Source: Caballeronia udeis (lineage in GTDB: Bacteria > Pseudomonadota > Gammaproteobacteria > Burkholderiales > Burkholderiaceae). Taken from it: 64,000 nucleotides of DNA. Location of the stretch: assembly GCF_001544555.2 (NCBI RefSeq), contig NZ_FCOK02000001.1, positions 124,001 to 188,000 on the forward strand, in the 5' to 3' direction. The first letter of the stretch is position 1, and each line of letters begins with the position of its first letter. Below are positions 59,118 through 64,000 of this stretch, in pieces. The position numbers and the translations under genes were made by a program. The notes under the pieces are model-generated. The model did no database searches. It was not told where the DNA came from and saw only the letters and a program-made list of their open reading frames with translations.

Positions 59118-61418
59118 TCACTCGACCTCGACCGCTTCCGGATTCGGATTGCGCGGCACCGGACTTTCATCGAACGTGAGCGCCACCTTGTCGTTCTCGT
59201 CCACATCCACCGTCACACGTCCGCCCGACATCAGCTTGCCGAACAGCAGTTCGTCCGCCAGAGCACGACGGATCGTGTCCTGGATCAGGCGCTGCATGGG
59301 GCGTGCGCCCATCAGCGGGTCGAAACCGTGCTTCGCCAGATGCGCGCGCAAGCTGTCGGTGAAGACCGCGTCGACCTTCTTCTCATGCAACTGATCTTCC
59401 AGTTGCATTAGGAACTTGTCGACCACCCGCATGATGATTTCTTCGTCCAGCGAGCGGAAGCTGATGATCTGGTCCAGACGATTGCGGAACTCAGGCGTGA
59501 ACATCCGCTTGATATCGGCCATTTCGTCGCCGGTTTCCCGACGATTCGTGAAACCAATCACCGACTTCTGCATGGCTTCGGCGCCCGCATTCGTCGTCAT
59601 GATAATGATGACATTGCGGAAATCCGCCTTGCGGCCGTTGTTGTCGGTCAGCGTGCCGTGGTCCATCACCTGCAGCAGCACGTTGTAGATATCCGGATGC
59701 GCCTTTTCAATTTCGTCGAGCAACAGCACGCAATGCGGCTTCTTCGTGACGGCTTCTGTCAGCAAACCGCCTTGATCGAATCCAACATATCCCGGCGGCG
59801 CGCCAATGAGCCGGCTGACCGCGTGACGCTCCATGTACTCGGACATGTCAAAGCGCAGCAATTCGATACCCAGCGTGAACGCCAGTTGCTTGGCCACTTC
59901 CGTCTTGCCGACGCCCGTTGGGCCCGAGAACAGGAACGCGCCAATTGGCTTGTCCGTCTTGCCGAGACCCGCCCGCGCCATCTTGATAGCGGCAGCGAGT
60001 GCATCAATAGCCTGATCCTGACCAAACACCACGCTCTTCAGGTCGCGATCGAGCGTCTGCAGCTTGCTGCGATCGTCCACTGACACGCTTTGCGCCGGCA
60101 CGCGCGCGATCTTCGAGATAATCTCTTCGATCTCGTTCTTGCCAATAGTCTTCTTCTGCTTCGATTTCGGCAGGATGCGTTGCGCCGCGCCCGCCTCGTC
60201 GATCACGTCGATAGCCTTGTCGGGCAGATGCCGGTCCGTTATAAAGCGTGCCGACAACTCAGCCGCCGCGGACAGCGCACCCGACGAATACTTCACGCCG
60301 TGGTGTTCTTCGAACCGCGACTTGAGACCGCGCAGGATCGCGATGGTCTGCTCGACGGTCGGTTCGGCAACGTCGACCTTCTGGAAACGACGCGACAACG
60401 CTGCGTCTTTTTCGAAGATCCCGCGATATTCCGTGAACGTGGTCGCGCCGATGCACTTCAACTGACCCGACGACAGCGCCGGCTTCAGCAGATTCGATGC
60501 ATCCAGCGTGCCGCCGGAAGCTGCGCCCGCGCCAATCAGCGTGTGAATTTCGTCGATGAACAACACCGCGTGCGGGCGTTCCTTCAACTCCTTCAGCACC
60601 GTCTTGAGGCGTTGCTCGAAATCGCCACGGTATTTAGTACCGGCCAGCAAGGCGCCCATATCCAGCGAATACACCTGGGCGTCCGCAAGAATGTCCGGCA
60701 CTTCGCCACGCGTAATGCGCCAGGCGAGCCCTTCCGCGATAGCGGTTTTGCCGACGCCGGCCTCACCCACCAGCAGCGGATTGTTCTTTCTGCGACGGCA
60801 CAGCACCTGCACCACACGCTCGACTTCCAGTTCGCGGCCAATCAGCGGATCGATCTTGCCGTCCTTCGCGAGCTGGTTCAGGTTCTGCGTGAACTGCGCA
60901 AGCGGCGTTTCCTTTTGCGCAGCCGCGTCTTCCGCTTCGGGATTCGCGTCGCTGCTGGCCTTCGCGGCGTCGCCCGTATTCGTCTTCGCAATGCCATGCG
61001 AGATGAAATTGACGACGTCCAGGCGCGTCACTCCCTGCTGTTGCAGGTAGTAGACGGCATGTGAATCCTTTTCACCGAAGATAGCGACAAGCACGTTCGC
61101 GCCGGTCACTTCCTTCTTTCCATTCGATGTCGATTGCACGTGCATGATCGCGCGCTGAATCACGCGCTGAAAACCAAGCGTCGGCTGGGTATCGACGTCG
61201 TCCGTGCCGGGCACGGTCGGGGTGTTGTCGTGAATGAAATTGCGCAGGTTCTGACGCAAATCTTCAATATTTGCTGCGCATGCGCGCAACACTTCAGCCG
61301 CGGTCGGGTTGTCCAACAAGGCCAGTAAAAGATGCTCGACCGTAATGAACTCGTGCCGCGCCTGACGTGCTTCCATAAACGCCATGTGCAGACTGACTTC
61401 CAGTTCCTGGGCAATCAT
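59118..61418 (-). CDS. clpA: ATP-dependent Clp protease ATP-binding subunit ClpA
   Basis: 766 residues from the ATG at 61418, which overlaps clpS by 4 nt. Order: N-domain double Clp repeat ([24 protein letters not shown]...), AAA-1 with [16 protein letters not shown], a variable linker, AAA-2 with [14 protein letters not shown], and the ClpP-binding region. Two Walker B sites ([26 protein letters not shown]) are seen. It unfolds substrates for ClpP; ClpS gives it N-end-rule targets. Confidence 0.96.
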   Translation of the reverse strand: MIAQELEVSLHMAFMEARQARHEFITVEHLLLALLDNPTAAEVLRACAANIEDLRQNLRNFIHDNTPTVPGTDDVDTQPTLGFQRVIQRAIMHVQSTSNGKKEVTGANVLVAIFGEKDSHAVYYLQQQGVTRLDVVNFISHGIAKTNTGDAAKASSDANPEAEDAAAQKETPLAQFTQNLNQLAKDGKIDPLIGRELEVERVVQVLCRRRKNNPLLVGEAGVGKTAIAEGLAWRITRGEVPDILADAQVYSLDMGALLAGTKYRGDFEQRLKTVLKELKERPHAVLFIDEIHTLIGAGAASGGTLDASNLLKPALSSGQLKCIGATTFTEYRGIFEKDAALSRRFQKVDVAEPTVEQTIAILRGLKSRFEEHHGVKYSSGALSAAAELSARFITDRHLPDKAIDVIDEAGAAQRILPKSKQKKTIGKNEIEEIISKIARVPAQSVSVDDRSKLQTLDRDLKSVVFGQDQAIDALAAAIKMARAGLGKTDKPIGAFLFSGPTGVGKTEVAKQLAFTLGIELLRFDMSEYMERHAVSRLIGAPPGYVGFDQGGLLTEAVTKKPHCVLLLDEIEKAHPDIYNVLLQVMDHGTLTDNNGRKADFRNVIIIMTTNAGAEAMQKSVIGFTNRRETGDEMADIKRMFTPEFRNRLDQIISFRSLDEEIIMRVVDKFLMQLEDQLHEKKVDAVFTDSLRAHLAKHGFDPLMGARPMQRLIQDTIRRALADELLFGKLMSGGRVTVDVDENDKVALTFDESPVPRNPNPEAVEVE

Positions 61419-61729
61419 GCTTCCTCCATCACACACTGCAGCGGATGACCCGCTTGCCTCGCGTGGCTAACGACTTGCTCAACTTTGGTCGACGCGATGT
61501 CCCGCGTATAGACCCCACAAACTCCCCTGCCTTCGCGATGAACCTTCAGCATGATTTGCGTCGCAGTCTCACGATCTTTATTGAAATGTTCCTGCACGAC
61601 GAACACGACGAATTCCATCGGCGTGAAGTCGTCATTCAGCAGCACCACTTTGTACATGGACGGCTGTTTCAGCTTTTGCTCCTGCCGCTCCAGTACGGTG
61701 CCATCCTGCTTGTTGGGATTGATCGCCAT
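61415..61729 (-). CDS. clpS: ATP-dependent Clp protease adaptor ClpS
   Basis: 104 residues. The ClpS core [24 protein letters not shown], the N-degron pocket residues (DDFTPMEF) and the helix [16 protein letters not shown] are present. It binds N-terminal aromatic or Leu residues and delivers them to ClpA. It is coupled to clpA by a 4-nt overlap. Confidence 0.95.
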   Translation of the reverse strand: MAINPNKQDGTVLERQEQKLKQPSMYKVVLLNDDFTPMEFVVFVVQEHFNKDRETATQIMLKVHREGRGVCGVYTRDIASTKVEQVVSHARQAGHPLQCVMEEA

Positions 61730-62369
61730 ACGCCCATTCTAAACAACTCGGACAGGCTCGCCATCTCGCCAAAACTCCGTTCGCCGTGAGAACCGAACGG
61801 GGCCGCCGCACACTTCGCGCAACCTGTCGCTTGCTGAATTCCGCCAGCCTTTGTGACACAGGCCAGCCCTCTTGAAACATCGTTGAATCCAGTATCGCAC
61901 AGCTCTCAAAAAAACGAATTGTCCATGCGGACGCGGCCGGCCTTGGGCGCCAAATTGGGCACTCTGCCGCTGCGGCTGATTCTGCGGCTGACTGAGTGAC
62001 CGAGTTGTTCGAATCACTCGTGCGACGTACTTCTGCAACCCGCTGCGGCTATGGGTGGCAGCCGCCTGTTGCCTGTACTGCTCATGTGCGTCGATTATGC
62101 GACTTTTCAAGATGGAGTGCTTGTGCGGCGGGATACGCGCAAAGCGGGAAAAACCCTTGAAATGAGTTCTTTACAACGCCTTCGGCACCATCTCAAAATT
62201 CTCTTGACACTTGATTTAAGAGATTAAACAATCAATTTGGCACTTTTTTCCGACGTGGTTCAGGTGAAGAAAGGCCGCGGTGAGCTTGTGAGGAGGGGGC
62301 GTTTCACATTGTGGGTCGCCAAGCTTTTCGAGCGTGCTCGTGGTAGCGACGAGAGTAAGAGGGGAAGTG
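61730..62369. other. 640-bp gap between clpS and cspA
   Basis: Divergent promoters for clpS-clpA and cspA must lie here. A TTGACA at 62204-62209 with a weak A/T-rich -10 at about 62225-62232 is a candidate for cspA; it would give a leader of ~130 bases, fitting the long regulated leaders of cold-shock genes. No reading frame with real-protein character, no tRNA and no repeat was seen. Confidence 0.4.
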
Positions 62370-62576
62370 ATGTCAACTGGTACGGTCAAATGGTTCAACG
62401 ACGCGAAAGGCTACGGATTCATCACGCCCGATGAAGGCGGCGAGGATCTGTTTGCACATTTCTCGGCGATACAGATGAATGGTTTCAAGACACTCAAGGA
62501 AGGCCAGAAGGTCAGCTTTGAGATTGTCCAGGGACCCAAGGGCAAACAGGCATCGAACATCCAGGAATCTGCCTGA
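62370..62576 (+). CDS. cspA: Cold-shock protein (CspA family)
   Basis: 68-residue OB-fold RNA chaperone. RNP1 is KGYGFIT and RNP2 is LFAHFS, with the conserved GTVKWFN at the N-terminus. The ATG at 62370 has GAGGGGAAG upstream. A long leader is likely. Terminator at 62679-62710. Confidence 0.96.
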   Translation: MSTGTVKWFNDAKGYGFITPDEGGEDLFAHFSAIQMNGFKTLKEGQKVSFEIVQGPKGKQASNIQESA

Positions 62577-62951
62577 CCGTTCGATAGCTCACTGTCCTCG
62601 AAACCCGGCTGCGTGCCGTAAAGCCGTTCAGATAAGTGTTTTGGCTATCCGGCGGTTGAATGGAACGGCGGGATTCAACGGTCCGAACGCATCGCGCTCG
62701 GGCCGTTTTTCATTGAGGCGCGGCTGAAGCTGTTTAGCGCCGCGCGAGAAACATCGGCGAGCCCGCCGAGGAGTCCGGCTTACTTGTCGAAAGAAAAGGT
62801 CTGCTGAAAGCGGGCTGGGTTGACGGGTGGGTGATTGCTGGCGTTTGCGCGGACCGAATGCGTCATTTGTTGGTGAGGCGTCAATTCTCCCAATGCCGTC
62901 TGCCTAAAATCAAAAGCAGAAAACAATTGAACGTGGCCCCGAGAGGACCCG
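62577..62951. other. 375-bp gap between cspA and the DUF2442 gene
   Basis: Holds the cspA terminator (62679-62710). I see no gene in the rest, which lies between convergent genes. Confidence 0.4.
62679..62710 (+). terminator. Rho-independent terminator after cspA
   Basis: 8-bp stem CGGTCCGA/TCGGGCCG (one G-U pair), 11-nt loop, then TTTTT. Confidence 0.8.
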
Positions 62952-63368
62952 TTACACGTGCTCGTGTTCCGGTCGAACCTTGCGCGGGCGGCCACCTTTC
63001 TTGCCATTTTCCCGGGACGACGCGGCCTTCGCGTCCGACCTGACCGAACCGGCGCGGCTCGCCAACTGCTTCATCCAGACCTTTGAACCGTAAATGCCCT
63101 CGAACAGCGCAGGCGCGTACAAGTCCACATCGAGCTTAGGAAAATGCAAGCCCCAACCCGTCGGGGAAATCTCGATCACTTTCAGGTCCGCATCGCTCGC
63201 GCCGCCGAGGCCCTGGATCAGGGCAACCGGGACGGCCAGCGTCACGCCGTTGTCGAAATCGACCTCTATTTTGGCGATGGAGCGACGGTAGCGCGCTGCG
63301 ACTGCGCACGGGCCGATCGCCTCCCCCGCCTTTCGAGCCGCAGCGATGGACTCATTTGTAATTGCCAT
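62952..63368 (-). CDS. DUF2442-family protein with AT-hook-like tail
   Basis: 138 residues from the ATG at 63368. The core (KIEVDFDNGVTLAVPVALIQGL, then ISPTGWGLHFPKLDVDLYAPALFEGIYGS) is the DUF2442 fold. The C-terminus is a basic extension with GKKGGRPRKVRP, an AT-hook-like GRP core. It overlaps the upstream DUF4160 gene by 17 nt. The two families often occur as a pair; a toxin-antitoxin role has been suggested for such pairs but is not proven. Confidence 0.82.
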   Translation of the reverse strand: MAITNESIAAARKAGEAIGPCAVAARYRRSIAKIEVDFDNGVTLAVPVALIQGLGGASDADLKVIEISPTGWGLHFPKLDVDLYAPALFEGIYGSKVWMKQLASRAGSVRSDAKAASSRENGKKGGRPRKVRPEHEHV

Positions 63369-63606
63369 GAATATCTCTCCAGGCTCCGCACAGGGTGGAT
63401 AAGGACGGCACAATCAGTTTCGCCACGCGGCGGATACTAGCGTTCGAAACATTCCCTTTGATATTGCGTACATCAAGAGGGCCATCAGGGCAATTCAGAT
63501 CAAACACAATCTCGAATCCTGCTCCTTGCACATGAACGTGTGCCGGCCTATGGTCCGCCGGGTAGATCACTACTTTGAGGCCGTTCAGCGTAAGGATAGC
63601 GGGCAT
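63352..63606 (-). CDS. DUF4160-family protein
   Basis: 84 residues with the DUF4160 pattern: LKVVIYPADHRPAHVHVQG (the invariant D-H-x-P-x-H-x-H-V stretch), then FEIVFDLNCPDGPLDV. The His cluster could bind metal. It is first in a two-gene unit with the DUF2442 gene (17-nt overlap). No promoter was identified with certainty. Confidence 0.82.
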   Translation of the reverse strand: MPAILTLNGLKVVIYPADHRPAHVHVQGAGFEIVFDLNCPDGPLDVRNIKGNVSNASIRRVAKLIVPSLSTLCGAWRDIHGNYK

Positions 63607-63742
63607 GGGAAGATCATAAACCTAACAGATAGGTTTATCAAATCCCAAGCGCGTCGCCCCCACGCAATTGCGCTTCGTTCGCAGTGCTCAAATCACGAGA
63701 GTGACTTACGCCGCCGAGATTGCGCCAATGCAGGGCGCACAG

Positions 63743-63774
63743 AAAAAACCCCGGCGAGTCAAACTCAGCCGGGG
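63743..63774 (-). terminator. Rho-independent terminator after icd
   Basis: 7-bp stem CCCCGGC/GCCGGGG (63749-63755, 63768-63774) with a 12-nt loop that can itself pair (GAGTcaaACTC). On the minus strand six T follow (63743-63748). Confidence 0.85.
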
Positions 63775-63808
63775 CTCCAGGGACTTCGTGAAGTTACGCG
63801 ATACGAAC

Positions 63809-64000
63809 TTACATATTTTCGATCAGCACCTGCCCGAAACCCGAGCATGAAACCTGCGTCGCGCCTTCCATCAAACGCGCGAAGTCATACGTCACGCGCT
63901 TTTTCAGAATCGACGCTTCCATCGCCTTGATGATGACGTCGGCCGCTTCGGTCCAGCCGAGGTGGCGCAGCATCATTTCCGCCGACAGGATTTCCGAACC
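63809..64000 (-). CDS. icd: Isocitrate dehydrogenase (NADP+), C-terminal fragment
   Basis: The gene runs off the right edge; 63 codons and the TAA stop are present. The sequence [20 protein letters not shown], then TYDFARLM and the C-terminal [10 protein letters not shown] closely match the last part of E. coli Icd. TCA-cycle enzyme making 2-oxoglutarate. The catalytic part is outside the window. Confidence 0.93.
   Translation of the reverse strand, partial: GSEILSAEMMLRHLGWTEAADVIIKAMEASILKKRVTYDFARLMEGATQVSCSGFGQVLIENM

Noticed and set aside
61739-62110. A 123-codon minus-strand frame upstream of clpS
   Set aside because: Its composition is Arg/Gln-rich and low in hydrophobic residues, no ribosome site is visible, and it sits in the expected promoter region.
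1-64000. CRISPR arrays, tRNA/rRNA genes, insertion sequences, integrases
   Set aside because: No regularly spaced repeats, no cloverleaf or rRNA signature, and no transposase or integrase motif was seen while reading both strands.

Overview
The window is 64 kb of GC-rich bacterial chromosome, coding on both strands with short gaps. Gene content and order (nadA-nadC, ribF-ileS-lspA-coaBC, rpmB-rpmG, clpS-clpA-cspA-icd, a liv cluster, a five-step hut pathway) point to a betaproteobacterium of the Burkholderia/Paraburkholderia/Caballeronia group. This placement rests on protein recognition, not on a marker-gene tree. I saw no rRNA, tRNA, CRISPR array, insertion sequence, phage or plasmid gene.

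Layout. 1-7.0 kb: the end of a LysR regulator, then a minus-strand catabolic cluster (2-hydroxycarboxylate transporter, AtoE-type transporter, amidohydrolase, class III CoA-transferase, CitE-like lyase) with a divergent LysR regulator. 7.1-15.7 kb: small secreted protein, poxB, rsuA-family gene, lipoprotein esterase, a 58-residue membrane protein, atypical SDR, ferredoxin-type reductase, argD-like aminotransferase and GNAT. 15.8-21 kb: livF-G-M-H and a lipoprotein binding protein. 21.4-26.5 kb: ispH-fkpB, radC, rpmB-rpmG, nadB. 26.7-37.7 kb: histidine region, with hutU-D-I-F-G and, upstream, an ABC amino-acid importer operon ending in a histidine ammonia-lyase homologue. Matching palindromes of HutC-operator type lie upstream of both operons. 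38-51 kb: housekeeping genes nadC-nadA, fatty-acid desaturase, RNA methyltransferase-purN, ribF-ileS-lspA-coaBC, an LLM oxidoreductase and dut. 51-57.6 kb: a sugar operon (DeoR regulator, ABC importer, PfkB kinase, GatZ-family protein) with a 14-bp inverted-repeat operator. 57.6-64 kb: amino-acid permease, clpS-clpA, cspA, a DUF4160/DUF2442 pair and the 3' end of icd.

Most noteworthy: the histidine ammonia-lyase homologue lacks the Ala-Ser-Gly tripeptide that forms the MIO cofactor and has Leu in place of a key active-site Tyr. It is nevertheless the last gene of what looks like a HutC-controlled histidine import operon. Next in interest are the GatZ-family/kinase/ABC sugar operon without a GatY-type aldolase, the transporter plus CoA-transferase plus lyase cluster that fits a citramalate-like substrate, and an octamer tandem repeat filling the junction between two permease genes.
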